From the NCBI GenBank assembly GCA_963853835.1, contig OY970825.1, positions 30,566,835-30,630,834 on the forward strand: a stretch of DNA of 64,000 bases. Direction: 5' to 3'. Position numbers and translations under genes: made by a program. Each line of letters starts with the position of its first letter. Within the stretch, counting starts at the first letter, position 1. Positions 48,919 through 59,553 of this stretch are shown piece by piece. Under the pieces are notes generated by a model, which did not search any database, was not told the DNA's origin, and saw only the letters and a list, made by a program, of their open reading frames with translations. The stretch comes from Calendula officinalis (taxonomy: Eukaryota > Streptophyta > Magnoliopsida > Asterales > Asteraceae).

Positions 48919-49523
48919 TGATAACGTGTCATATCTCCATATTAATATACCGGATCTCCGGAACGTATGCATGGCTCGGAGGCATGCAGAACCAAGATAC
49001 GCGGCAAAATACACAAGAGGACAACGAAGGTAAAACTAGCAAGTCCCGAGGTTTAGCTTGCGTAAGCGGAATTCAAGGAAGAACATGCGCATTAAAAGCA
49101 AGCGGCGTCGAAAGCCGTCTCAGACGAAATGACATCGTTTAGTCCGACGGTTAAACGGATTGGATTTCAAGCTATGGTCCGGAAGGTCAAAGAGTGCCTC
49201 CTGCGGAGGAGGGAAAACCACTTCTCCCGCCCAAGCATCTTTCCTATAAAAAGGGTCCTTCGGTGAGTATCAAAGGCATTCAATTCACTCCGCTCATTCC
49301 ATAATACCTCTCATTAAATACCCGTTCAATCCCATTTATTATGATTATGTTGCTAACTCACTTACGACCCCAAAACACGATATAAATACTTACTTAGGCA
49401 TCGGAGAGCCTTCACGAGGAAATCCTCGTGAGGCTTCCTGACTAGGGTTCTTGGTTGTGATTGTGCAGGTTCTCGGCCCGGACGAAGCGATACTCTGTAG
49501 CCGGTAAAAATCCCGTTACAACA
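48919..49523 (+). repeat. 5' LTR of D
   Basis: Begins TGATAACGTGTC and ends CCCGTTACAACA. TATAAAAA at 49245-49252 is a good TATA box, about 280 bp before the LTR end. GC-richer than the copia elements around it. Confidence 0.94.
49245..49252 (+). promoter_or_regulatory. TATA box in D 5' LTR
   Basis: CCTATAAAAAGG, a consensus plant TATA box, repeated at 59879-59886 in the 3' LTR. Confidence 0.7.
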
Positions 49524-49525
49524 TT

Positions 49526-49543
49526 TGGCGCCATCCGTGGGAC
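49526..49543 (+). other. primer-binding site of D
   Basis: TGGCGCCATCCGTGGGAC begins two bases after the LTR. TGGCGCC-type primer sites (not initiator Met) are usual in Tat and Athila gypsy elements. Confidence 0.8.
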
Positions 49544-49553
49544 CTCGAACGAA

Positions 49554-50977
49554 ATGGCCCTCGAATCAACACCCAAAGGTGGGAACCGCTCCCCAGCACC
49601 ATTGAGAAACGAATCAAGCGAGCCGACTCCTCAGTTTCCCGCGTCAGCTGTCGTAAATGCTACGGTGTGTCCCCCTCCTTCCGGGTCTGGAAAGGACGAA
49701 CCTACGAAAGAAGAGATGGAAGAGTTTAATCTCTTTTGCCGGTTCAGGAAGTTACGAGACATGGAAAAAAGTCAAAGGCGGGTGACGAGAGGAAGTAGTG
49801 GGGTCGGAAGCACTCTCACATACTCCAGTGAAGAATCCACTCAGGAAGAATCCACGGAGGAAGTCTATAGAGAAAAAACTCCACCTGCCCGTAATGCGGA
49901 ATCCGGGAGAGAAAAAAGAGAAGAGCGGACTCCGGAGAGAAGGAGAGGGCAGACCCCCGATAGAAGAAGAAGGCGAGCTCCGGAGGAACGGAGAGAGGGA
50001 TCAACACACTCCTTGATATCTCGCAATTTCCGGTCCCCTTTCACTGATGACATTAATGAAGTGCCAATTCCACCTGGCCTTAAAGGGCCCAGAGTCAAGT
50101 CTTACGATGGAACGGGAGATCCGGACGACCATGTAGCAAGCTTCCGGTGGGCGGTAAGGATGATACCCATGGATCAGAAGTTGTGGTGTTTATACTTTGC
50201 GGGAACGCTGGAAGGATCAGCCCGATACTGGCTATCCAGTTTGCAGCAAAGATGTATAGCCGGTTTCAAAGAACTCGTTACACATTTTGCCACAATTTTA
50301 TACAACAGAAGAAATATCAGCAGAAGTCCCAATCCATCATGGCTTGCAGGCAGCGGGAGGGGGAGTCCAACAAATCGTATTTCAAAAGGTTCAACGAGCA
50401 GAGCAGGAAGATGCCCGTTAGAGAGGACTCACTCATAATAGCAGCCTTCACGTACGGTTTAAGGGAATGAGAATTATTCCGGGAGCTGTCGAAAAGAGAC
50501 TTCAGCAAAGCTGACGATATGATTAACATGGTGAATAAAGTACTCAAACAAGAGGAGGAGAGTGCTGAGATCCTCCGCTTCGAGGCCCAGGAAAAGAAGG
50601 GAGGAGTCGGAACGACCTCGCATAAAAACGGGGAGAAGACAAGAGCAGTGTACAAGCAGGGAGGTGGAAGGTTTGTTTATAAAGGAAAGACGCAGGAAGG
50701 AAGATTCTCAAACGACCGATACCCCCCTTATCGACATGAGGTCTTTCAAACTCAGGAAGCGCGAAGAAGCGCAGACGGAAGAGCGATGAGGAAGCGGTAC
50801 CCCAGAGATCCTAATGCATATTGTGATTTCCACAAAATAATGGGGCATACCACGGCTTCATGTGAAAGTTACAAACGAGAAAAAGAAGGTTCAGGAAAGG
50901 GAAAGGCGGAAGTGGTAGCCGCAGAACCACCAGGGAAAAAAGAACCGGCTCCAACAACGGCGAAATCTTCGCGCTAG
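49554..50977 (+). pseudogene. gag: gag of D, frameshift and stop
   Basis: ATG 49554 (MALESTPKGG) opens 11 bp after the primer site. An Arg/Glu-rich charged stretch (about codons 75-150) precedes the Gag core (FTDDINEVPIPPGLKGPRVKSYDGTGDPDDH; W...FAGTLEGSARYWLSSL). The frame shifts near 50290. It continues as RQREGESNKSYFKRFNEQ, hits TGA at 50468-50470, and runs on to YCDFHKIMGHTTASC, the atypical Tat zinc-knuckle motif, near 50818-50862. It ends at 50977. Typical Gag of the lineage, inactive as it stands. Confidence 0.88.
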
Positions 50978-51126
50978 AATAAGACAACATAACCGGGAGG
51001 TTTAAGAGAAATGGTGAGACAACTAACCCTCGGAGTCAAAAAAGGAGAGGTGGTGTCGTAGAGTTTGGAGGGGGAGATCCCATCCCGGAAGGATATAATG
51101 GCACGGAGCCTTTTGTAATTTTTGGT

Positions 51127-51495
51127 GTGATAGCAAAGATCATGGTCCGGCGTATATACGTAGACGGTGGAAGCTCGGCGAACGTCATGTACGATCATTG
51201 CTTTAAGAAATTCCCAGAAGATATCAGAAAGTTGATGAGACCCGCAAACGCTCCGGTGGTAGGTTTCTCAGGAAAGTCTGTTTGGCCCAAGGGGAAGATA
51301 CATCTCCCGTTCCGGCTAACCGATTGGGAGGATCGTTGCCACAAGACAATCGTAGCAGAATTCATTATAGTGGAAGCTCCTTCTAGGTACAACGCTATTT
51401 TGGGGCGAACCGGAATGTGGCAGTTACAAGCTGTCGCTTCAACCATTCACGGACTCCTCAAGTTCCCTTCGGAACAAGGAGTAGTTACCATATAA
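51127..51495 (+). CDS. pol: aspartic protease region of D
   Basis: Open for 122 codons. It encodes the retropepsin-like site YVDGGSSANVMYDHCF (residues about 11-26) and the ILGRTGMWQLQAV flap-distal motif near the end. It is in the same frame as the pol that follows and is separated from it only by a TAA at 51493-51495 and one more codon. It is preceded by stops near 51060, so it is either a truncated Gag-Pro-Pol segment or was read through. Confidence 0.8.
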   Translation: MIAKIMVRRIYVDGGSSANVMYDHCFKKFPEDIRKLMRPANAPVVGFSGKSVWPKGKIHLPFRLTDWEDRCHKTIVAEFIIVEAPSRYNAILGRTGMWQLQAVASTIHGLLKFPSEQGVVTI

Positions 51496-51498
51496 AGC

Positions 51499-54400
51499 AT
51501 GCCAATGCCACCACTGGAATGTCATAGTATCACTCACCAGGATAGTTGGACGGAACACGAAGAAGTCCAAATTATCGTTAATCCGGAATACCCTGAGGTG
51601 GAAGTCAAAATCGGAGGGAATCTCCCAGAAGGTTTGAGAAAGGAACTTGAAGTCTTGTTAAGGAAGTACAGACGGGCGTTCGCTTGGGAGCCGAAAGATA
51701 TGACAGGGGTGTCGAGAGAGGTAGCAGAGCATCACTTGAACATCAACTCTGGTTTTGTTCCGGTAAAGCAGTCGAAGCGAGGCATGGCTGCCAACCGGAA
51801 CGAAGTCGTGAATAAGGAGGTAGAAGATCTGGTAGCGGCAGGTGTTCTACGAAGTGCTCTATATCCAGAGTGGATCGCTAACCCGGTCTTGGTAAAGAAG
51901 GCAGATGGATCGATGCGAATGTGTGTCGATTTCAAAGACTTGAATAAGGCGTGCCCGAAAGATAGCTATCCTCTTCCAGAAATCGAACAAAAGATAGAAG
52001 CCTTGGGGGGATTCAAGTGGAAATCCTTTTTAGATGCTTATAAAGGTTACCATCAGGTACAGATGGCAAAGGAAGAAGAGGAAAAAACGGATTTCCACAC
52101 AGCAAAAGGAACATTCTGCTATATCAAAATGCCGTTCGGACTCGGGAATGCCGTAACAACTTACCAACGCCTGGTCGATAAGGCGTTCGACGGGCAGATT
52201 GGTCGAAACCTAGAAGTTTATGTGGATGATATGGTTATCAAGAGCAGGGAAGATGATGACTTGATAAGAGACGTAGAGGAAACACTGCTTCAGCTCCTAA
52301 AAATCAACATGATGTTAAACCCAAATAAGTGTTCCTTCGGGGTCAGTGAAGGAAGGTTCCTGGGGCACGTAATCACCCCTTCCGGGATACAAGCGAACCC
52401 GGACAAGGTGGAAGGTCTGTTCAGAATGAACACTCCTCGAACGGTGAAGGAGGTTCAAAGTCTCAATGGGAAGCTTACAGCTTTGGGTCGTTTCCTGGCC
52501 AAGTCGGCGGAAAAGTCACTCCCGTTCTTCAAGGCACTTCACGGTTGTACAAAGAAGGGAAACATCGAATGGACACCAGAGGCCGAAAAGACGTTCGTTG
52601 AACTAAAGCAACACTTGAAAACACTCCCTACTATGGCAAGCCCGGTCGCAGGAGAGTCTTTGGTTATGTACTTGTCCACGAATTCAGAAGCAATAAGCTT
52701 CGTCCTCATTACAGAAAGAGAGAAGAAGCAGGTTCCGGTGTACTTCATCAGTAGGGCACTTCAAGGGGCGGAACTCAACTACGCTACCATTGAGAAGCTC
52801 ATATTAGCATTAATATACTCTGTAAGACGGTTGAATAGATACTTTCAAGCACATAGTGTCACGATCCTAACGAATCAACCTATCAAGAATATTTTGCTCC
52901 TACCGGAAAGGTCAAGAAGGATGACGAGATGGGCAATAGAGCTAGGAGAGTACGATATAGCTTTCAAACCCAGACCGAGTATCAAGGGTCAGGCTTTGGC
53001 CGATTTCCTAGTGGAAATTCCGGATGAAGAAGCTACCCTCAGCATTGAGGAAAAGTCTGTAAAGAGGAAGGAAGGTGATTATGTCTCGGAGAATTCATGC
53101 TGGAAGATGCATACCGACGGAGCAGCTGGTGCAGACGGGTGCGGAGCAGGAATCGTCATTACGGGTCCAAACGAAGAGAAAATAACATACGCTCTTCGTT
53201 TCGATTTCAGATGCTCCAATAACGAATCGGAGTATGAAGCATTGTTGGCAGGTCTTAACTTGGCGAGAACCATGAAGATAAGAAGCATTGAAGTTTTCAC
53301 TGATTCTATGTTAGTTGTGAACCAAATTAAAGGAACGTACGAGGCAAAGGAGGTGCACATGAAGAAATACTTAGCGAAAGCCCAGGAGGCAATAGCTCTG
53401 TTCGAAGGGTTTGAGATTCATCAGGTTCCAAGAACTCGAAACAAAGAAGCTGATGCTCTCAGCAAAATGGCATCCATGCTGTATTGTCATTTAACCAAAG
53501 AGGTTTTGGTTGAAGTATTGTCAAGACGTAGCATAACGAAGGAAGATGAAACAATGGAGATCGAAGCAGAAATGGGGTGTTGGACGATACCTATCCTAAG
53601 GTACCTGCAAGATCAGGTGCTTCCAAGCAAAGCCAGTGAAGCAAGAAAAATTCGAGTGAATGCCGGGAAATATATGATGAGCGAAGGAAGGCTATACCGG
53701 AGGGGGTTTTCCACGCCATGGTTAAAATGCTTGGGGGTGGAAGAAAGCAGAAAGGCGATGGTCGAGGTACATGAAGGAATCTGCAGTTCGCACTCCGGAG
53801 CGAGGGTTTTAACACAAAAATTGCTCCGGGCAGGATACTTCTGGCCTCACATGTCCAGAGATACGGAGGAATACATTAAGGAGGTGAAGGAGGTTCAAAG
53901 TCTCAATGGGAAGCTTACAGCTTTGGGTCGTTTCCTGGCCAAGTCGGCGGAAAAGTCACTCCCGTTCTTCAAGGCACTTCACGGTTGTACAAAGAAGGGA
54001 AACATCGAATGGACACCAGAGGCCGAAAAGGCGTTCGTTGAACTAAAGCAACACTTGAAAACACTCCCTACTATGGCAAGCCCGGTCGCAGGAGAGTCTT
54101 TGGTTATGTACTTGTCCACGAATTCAGAAGCAATAAGCTCCGTCCTCATTGCAGAAAGAGAGAAGAAGCAGGTTCCGGTGTACTTCATCAGTAGGGCACT
54201 TCAAGGGGCGGAACTCAACTACGCTACCATTGAGAAGCTCATATTAGCATTAATATACTCCGTAAGACGGTTGAAGAGATACTTTCAAGCACATAGTGTC
54301 ACGATCCTAACGAATCAACCTATCAAGAATATTTTGCTCCTACCGGAAAGGTCAAGAAGGATGACGAGATGGGCAATAGAGCTAGGAGAGTACGATATAG

Positions 54401-56253
54401 CTTTCAAACCCAGACCGAGTATCAAGGGTCAGGCTTTGGCCGATTTCCTAGTGGAAATTCCGGATGAAGAAGCTACCCTCAGCATTGAGGAAAAGTCTGT
54501 AAAGAGGAAGGAAGGTGATTATGTCTCGGAGAATTCATGCTGGAAGATGCATACCGACGGAGCAGCTGGTGCAGACGGGTGCGGAGCAGGAATCGTCATT
54601 ACGGGTCCAAACGAAGAGAAAATAACATACGCTCTTCGTTTCGATTTCAGATGCTCCAATAACGAATCGGAGTATGAAGCATTGTTGGCAGGTCTTAACT
54701 TGGCGAGAACCATGAAGATAAGAAGCATTGAAGTTTTCACTGATTCTATGTTAGTTGTGAACCAAATTAAAGGAACGTACGAGGCAAAGGAGGTGCACAT
54801 GAAGAAATACTTAGCGAAAGCCCAGGAGGCAATAGCTCTGTTCGAAGGGTTTGAGATTCATCAGGTTCCAAGAACTCGAAACAAAGAAGCTGATGCTCTC
54901 AGCAAAATGGCATCCATGCTGTATTGTCATTTAACCAAAGAGGTTTTGGTTGAAGTATTGTCAAGACGTAGCATAACGAAGGAAGATGAAACAATGGAGA
55001 TCGAAGCAGAAATGGGGTGTTGGACGATACCTATCCTAAGGTACCTGCAAGATCAGGTGCTTCCAAGCAAAGCCAGTGAAGCAAGAAAAATTCGAGTGAA
55101 TGTCGGGAAATATATGATGAGCGAAGGAAGGCTATACCGGAGGGGGTTTTCCACGCCATGGTTAAAATGCTTGGGGGTGGAAGAAAGCAGAAAGGCGATG
55201 GTCGAGGTACATGAAGGAATCTGCAGTTCGCACTCCGGAGCGAGGGTTTTAACACAAAAATTGCTCCGGGCAGGATACTTCTGGCCTCACATGACCAGAG
55301 ATACGGAGGAATACATTAAGAAATGCCAAAGCTGCCAAGCATACTCGAACGTACCTGCGACACCTCCGGTTAGCTTGACAAGTATACATAGCCCATGGCC
55401 GTTTTATCAGTGGGGGATTGACATCGTGGGTCCTTTTCCCAAAGACCCCGGTGGCCTACAGTTTCTGGTGGTTGCGGTAGATTACTTCACAAAGTGGTTT
55501 GAAGCTGAAGCTTTGGCATGTATCTCAGGTTCGAACATAGTAAAGTTTGTGTGGAAACAAATTGTCTGTCATTTCGGCCTTCCTCACACAATCATAAGCG
55601 ATAATGGAAAGCAATTTGCCAGTAATCCCTTCCGGGCATGGTGTGAGAAGTCAGGTATTCTTCATAACTTCACCTCTGTCGCACATCCCCAAGCAAATGG
55701 GCAGACGGAGGTAACAAACAGAACGATAGTTAAGGGAATCAAGACTCGCCTGGGGAGATCGGGGAAAGGTTGGACGGATGAATTGCAAAGTGTTCTATGG
55801 GCATATCGTACGACGGAACGAAGCTCCACCAAAGAAACACCTTTTAGCTTGGTGTACGGAACGGAAGCGGTTATACCATTAGAAGTAGCTATACCGTCTC
55901 TACGAGTCGAGAATTTCCATTTAGAAGGTAACGAAGAAGCCCTGAGATACAATTTGGACTTGGTAGATGAAAGAAGGGAAAATTCAAGGCTTCGGCAAGC
56001 AGCGTACAAATCTCTGGTAGAGACTTATTACAACCGAAGGGTTCGAGGCACAACTTGCAAGGTGGGGGACCTTGTCCTTCGGAAGAATGAAGCGAGTTTA
56101 CAGGTAAGGCCAGGGAAGCTCTGCCCAAATTGGGAAGGTCCATACAGGGTAAGAGAAGCAAGACGGAATGGTCCCTATGTCATTGAAACTATCGCAGGAT
56201 CATTGATTCCTCGGACATGGAACATACGAAACCTGAAGAAGTTCCATTTCTAA
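51499..56253 (+). CDS. pol: D polyprotein: RT, duplicated RNase H block, integrase
   Basis: 1584 open codons. RT: residues about 60-330, with LVKKADGSMRMCVDFKDLN and YVDD at 241-244. First block, residues about 315-795: connection, RT-linked RNase H (YFISRALQGAELNYATIEKL), second RNase H (HTDGAAGADGCGAGIVI; TRNKEADALSKMAS) and half an integrase zinc finger (HEGICSSHSGA). Second block, about 796-1273: the same again, then KKCQSCQAY completing the finger. Integrase: Asp1308, Asp1368, Glu1404 (D-D-35-E), with a conserved C-terminal region (CKVGDLVLRKNEA; WEGPYRV). Family pol proteins carry one such block. The first RNase H lacks several usual acidic residues, as reported for Tat. Whether the enlarged protein could fold is unknown. 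Confidence 0.92.
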   Translation: MPMPPLECHSITHQDSWTEHEEVQIIVNPEYPEVEVKIGGNLPEGLRKELEVLLRKYRRAFAWEPKDMTGVSREVAEHHLNINSGFVPVKQSKRGMAANRNEVVNKEVEDLVAAGVLRSALYPEWIANPVLVKKADGSMRMCVDFKDLNKACPKDSYPLPEIEQKIEALGGFKWKSFLDAYKGYHQVQMAKEEEEKTDFHTAKGTFCYIKMPFGLGNAVTTYQRLVDKAFDGQIGRNLEVYVDDMVIKSREDDDLIRDVEETLLQLLKINMMLNPNKCSFGVSEGRFLGHVITPSGIQANPDKVEGLFRMNTPRTVKEVQSLNGKLTALGRFLAKSAEKSLPFFKALHGCTKKGNIEWTPEAEKTFVELKQHLKTLPTMASPVAGESLVMYLSTNSEAISFVLITEREKKQVPVYFISRALQGAELNYATIEKLILALIYSVRRLNRYFQAHSVTILTNQPIKNILLLPERSRRMTRWAIELGEYDIAFKPRPSIKGQALADFLVEIPDEEATLSIEEKSVKRKEGDYVSENSCWKMHTDGAAGADGCGAGIVITGPNEEKITYALRFDFRCSNNESEYEALLAGLNLARTMKIRSIEVFTDSMLVVNQIKGTYEAKEVHMKKYLAKAQEAIALFEGFEIHQVPRTRNKEADALSKMASMLYCHLTKEVLVEVLSRRSITKEDETMEIEAEMGCWTIPILRYLQDQVLPSKASEARKIRVNAGKYMMSEGRLYRRGFSTPWLKCLGVEESRKAMVEVHEGICSSHSGARVLTQKLLRAGYFWPHMSRDTEEYIKEVKEVQSLNGKLTALGRFLAKSAEKSLPFFKALHGCTKKGNIEWTPEAEKAFVELKQHLKTLPTMASPVAGESLVMYLSTNSEAISSVLIAEREKKQVPVYFISRALQGAELNYATIEKLILALIYSVRRLKRYFQAHSVTILTNQPIKNILLLPERSRRMTRWAIELGEYDIAFKPRPSIKGQALADFLVEIPDEEATLSIEEKSVKRKEGDYVSENSCWKMHTDGAAGADGCGAGIVITGPNEEKITYALRFDFRCSNNESEYEALLAGLNLARTMKIRSIEVFTDSMLVVNQIKGTYEAKEVHMKKYLAKAQEAIALFEGFEIHQVPRTRNKEADALSKMASMLYCHLTKEVLVEVLSRRSITKEDETMEIEAEMGCWTIPILRYLQDQVLPSKASEARKIRVNVGKYMMSEGRLYRRGFSTPWLKCLGVEESRKAMVEVHEGICSSHSGARVLTQKLLRAGYFWPHMTRDTEEYIKKCQSCQAYSNVPATPPVSLTSIHSPWPFYQWGIDIVGPFPKDPGGLQFLVVAVDYFTKWFEAEALACISGSNIVKFVWKQIVCHFGLPHTIISDNGKQFASNPFRAWCEKSGILHNFTSVAHPQANGQTEVTNRTIVKGIKTRLGRSGKGWTDELQSVLWAYRTTERSSTKETPFSLVYGTEAVIPLEVAIPSLRVENFHLEGNEEALRYNLDLVDERRENSRLRQAAYKSLVETYYNRRVRGTTCKVGDLVLRKNEASLQVRPGKLCPNWEGPYRVREARRNGPYVIETIAGSLIPRTWNIRNLKKFHF
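52443..55320 (+). repeat. 1440-bp tandem in-frame duplication in D pol
   Basis: 52443-53882 is followed at once by its copy 53883-55320. I count seven differences in about 1438 bp (0.5%): near 52591, 52700, 52711, 52821, 52836, 53663 and 53854. The length is divisible by three, so the frame survives. The junction sits inside the integrase zinc finger of the first copy. Confidence 0.95.
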
Positions 56254-56724
56254 GTCGAGACGCTCGGAAGCATTTTGTTTAATTTTTTTTTTATTAAGTA
56301 TTCCATTAAGGAAGATGATATTAGGCAGTCTTACGGAACGATCCGTAGGCCTTTTGTAAAATGCCTCAGTGATATTAATGGTACAACCTTTCGAGAAAGG
56401 TTCTTTATCTTAGCATTCGAATATAATAAATACGACGACGATAAATGTTAATACGACACTCATAGCTATGAGTAGGTTTCCTGTTTTCCGAAAAGGAGAA
56501 CATTAAACCTACCTCCGGACGGAAACCGGATACGAAGCAAATTCATTACGAATATAAAATAAGTATTTACTCTAAAAATAACAGGGGACGCTCTGTTAAA
56601 GAGAAAGATACGATTCATTAATAATAACGATTAGATTACAAAAAGCACAGTTACAAGCAAAAGTCATAAACCTCGAAGGTTTAAGTTACAAGTAAACAAA
56701 ACCAAAAGAAACAGTGTTTTTTTT
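56254..56724. other. spacer between pol and antisense gene of D
   Basis: Non-coding, AT-rich. It includes ACGGAACGATCCGTAGG-like short palindromes near 56335. The ends of the sense pol and the antisense gene face each other across this 471-bp stretch, so transcription is convergent here. Confidence 0.5.
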
Positions 56725-59283
56725 TTAAGCGTCGGCTCCCAGGTTGGTGCTCTCGCCGATATCTTCTGGAGCAGAGGGGAGTTTGTCAACATTGTCTCTC
56801 AGTTCGGGCAAGCTAATCGCCCCAGCTACGAAAGAGTTCACAAGTTCATAGCTAGGGGTCACCAAGTCGCTGAACAAACCCATAATTCTGTTTTCTGAGT
56901 CCGGATGATCATGAACGAGACGTTTCGATTCGAGAAGGTCCGCATACTCCTTATGCGTATCTACACACCCTTGATACCGACCAAGCTTGAGACTTTCTTC
57001 TTGTAAACTGGCATTGCGATTAACGAACTCAGGGGAAGTAAGTAGCGTTTGAGCAACATGAGGGATTCCCTTCCGGAGTAACCATTCGAGGTCAAGACGA
57101 CCCGCCTCAACCAGGTTCTTCTGGGCCTCAACCTCTTGTCGCAGGCGGTCGTTCTCAATTAATGTTCGTTCCAGATTCCGCTCGACATCCTTAAATTGTA
57201 GCTCTTTCTCAATAGCCGAATCCTCTAGCTCGGTAATACGAACGGAAGAAGATTGGTTCTGTTTCTCCAACTCCTGAATCGACCTTTTCGTTTCGTCTAG
57301 CTCAGAAGACAGCTCCAAAAGATCCTTCTTCAAATCAACATTTTCGTTGCTGACAGCAGCAAGAGACTCGGATAGTTTTCTTTTTTCTTCTAGCTCTTTT
57401 TCATGTGAGGATTTGCATTTTTCGATCAACTGGTAGCTTGAGCAAGAGAATCGTCACGCTCCGATAAATGTTGCTGGTGCCGAAGAGATCGAGCCTGCAA
57501 CTCAGATACGACTTCCATAGTGCTTAGCAAATTCGTCTTCACTTTCAGAAAGGCTTCTTTGCTTGACAGTTTGCCTAGATCCAATAAAACCGGGGTTGTT
57601 GATGAAGTTCCAACCACAGGTGTGGCAACCACCTTCATAGATCGGGAAGGGCCTGCGGAGATAACCAAAGCTTCCGTGGCCGGAGAGATTTGGGTGGTAT
57701 CAGTTTGCTTAACAGAAACAGGTTCTGTCAAAAATAAAAAGAAGAGTCAATATAAGGTATAACCCAACATAAAAAAAAATATATAAAAAAAACCTGGCGT
57801 GGAACGAGCAGGAAGCGACGACTGACTCTTGGTGGATGGAGTAGGGGAGCTTTGGGTCATTGATGATGACCTACCACCTGTGCGAAGCATTCGGCTGCCA
57901 AACATTGCTAATGTAGAAGCACTAGATGGTAAGGAAGGAAATTTCCAAGGAGCAGTTGTGTTGGTTTGAGAAAGTGGAACGGATACACTGGTGGTGACAA
58001 TCGGGGGGATAACCAAAGATGCAGGAGTGAAAGAGACCGTCACTAAAGACTCCGGTACAGTCGAAACAGGTACAGCAACATCTGAAACAATCACGTCCTC
58101 CGATAAATCTACACATAAACACACAAATGAGCAAAGATGATAAGTTTCATACATAGATGTAATCGTCTCTCTTACCTTCGAGAAAGGCCCTACGGCGTTT
58201 GGGGGGAGACGTTTGACCTTCTTCGCGAACCTTCCGTATGCGACCTGATCGATCCCGGGAGGACATGTTCTTCATAGTCCGAGTTTTGGGGAGCCTTTGT
58301 AGTTCTGCTTGAGAGTCGTGTATCATTGTGTCCTCGGTGCTATATTCCACGCCCGTGGAAGGATCAACATCGACACCTTGAACAACCACGAGCTCTCCGA
58401 TGGACCTTGGTTCAGAAGCCTCAGGTTCCGGAGTCTCCTCCGAACTCTCTCTTTCTTGAGGAGGAAAGAATGGTACGATGGGGCCATTAACAAAAGTGAT
58501 CCTACCTTCTGGCGGTTTGCTTTTATCCATCTTCAAGCGTGTTAACAAAGAGACATCCTGATCATTAATGCGCCAAATAGGACGCACACGCTGGCTCAAG
58601 TAAAAAGGGCTTAAGTCAGCCATTGCGAGGAAGACTTCGTTTGGATCCTCCCATTCTAGCTTAGTTGCAGAAAGACTTTTCACATAACTGCTCTCTTCAG
58701 AAGAAAGCTCAGGAAGAGGGTCAGATGGACGACCAGTAACTATTCCCCAAGGAAGGGCGATATCGTTAAAGGCCGATCGATGAACATAGAAGAAGCCGAA
58801 CTTCCAGTCATGAATAGAGTCCTTCAGACCCAAAACACATTCAACTTGCCCTTGACGGTGAGCAAAACCCGCCCAGTCACCACGACCGGCAACAATGTAA
58901 AAAAAGCGGAATAGCTTAATAGACAGAGGGATTCCCAAAGAGCGGCACAACATAATGAAACCGACGATCTTACGCAAAGCATTTGGGGCAAGTTGAGAGA
59001 TGTGCAGACCAAAGTCTTGAAGAAGGTCAAGAACAAAAGAATCGGTGGGGAAACGAAGACCACCTTGAAGGAATTGAAGATATACAGGTTCGAACCCCTC
59101 AGGGGCAGATCTGATGGTATCGGTACCACTAGGAAGACGGAGCTCGAAGCGAGAATCGACATTGTAGTCGGATACAATCTTGGTCAAATCATCGGCCTTT
59201 AAAGTACTAAACGTATTCATGGCCGTCCCTTTGCTCCGCGTCGCTTTGTCAGTCTTCTCTTTAGTCATTTTGTCTTTCCTCAT
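56725..59283 (-). CDS. antisense ORF of D, three exons
   Basis: Exon 1 is 59283-58176, exon 2 58108-57794, exon 3 57724-56725. Introns are 67 bp (58109-58175, GTAAGA...TGTAG) and 69 bp (57725-57793, GTTTTT...GACAG), and both joins keep frame. Exon 1 encodes the plant gypsy-type putative transposase domain (about residues 40-260: RFELRLPSGTDTI, GFIMLCRSLGIPLSIKLFRFFY, SLSATKLEWEDPN), then a nuclear-signal-like KRRR. Exon 2 is Ser/Thr/Val-rich. Exon 3 is a long coiled coil (KSSHEKELEEKRKLSESL onward). A one-base frameshift near 57428 separates its first 100 codons from the rest. Function is unknown; antisense ORFs of this kind are described in Tat elements. Confidence 0.82.
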
Positions 59284-59364
59284 GACAACGGAAACACAAT
59301 ATCACAAAGGGGAAAAAGAGGGGAGGAGAAGAGAATGGAAGTGGAAAGGAAGGGCGTGTAGCAC

Positions 59365-59372
59365 TTATAAAG
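59365..59372 (-). promoter_or_regulatory. candidate TATA box of antisense gene
   Basis: CTTTATAAG on the minus strand lies about 85 bp before ATG 59283, in the spacer between the antisense gene and the 3' LTR. The antisense gene could therefore have its own promoter. Confidence 0.45.
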
Positions 59373-59540
59373 AAGGAAGGCCAGACGACGTGAGGAGATT
59401 GCTTACATTTCATAGCCCAACGGTCGGAAGCTAGAAAATAGGTAACGGTAACTTAATTATCGCAACGGTAATATTTCCACTTGAAGGCAGTAGAATAGGA
59501 TAATAATTAAAGCAAAATATATACGTTCAAATTTACCTTT

Positions 59541-59553
59541 AACTAAGGGGACT
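59541..59553 (+). other. polypurine tract of D
   Basis: AACTAAGGGGACT directly precedes the 3' LTR (TGATAACG). Confidence 0.7.

Noticed and set aside
58309..58545. Plus-strand frames opposite the antisense gene of D
   Set aside because: They are shadows of the minus-strand exons, which have domain similarity and good splice sites.
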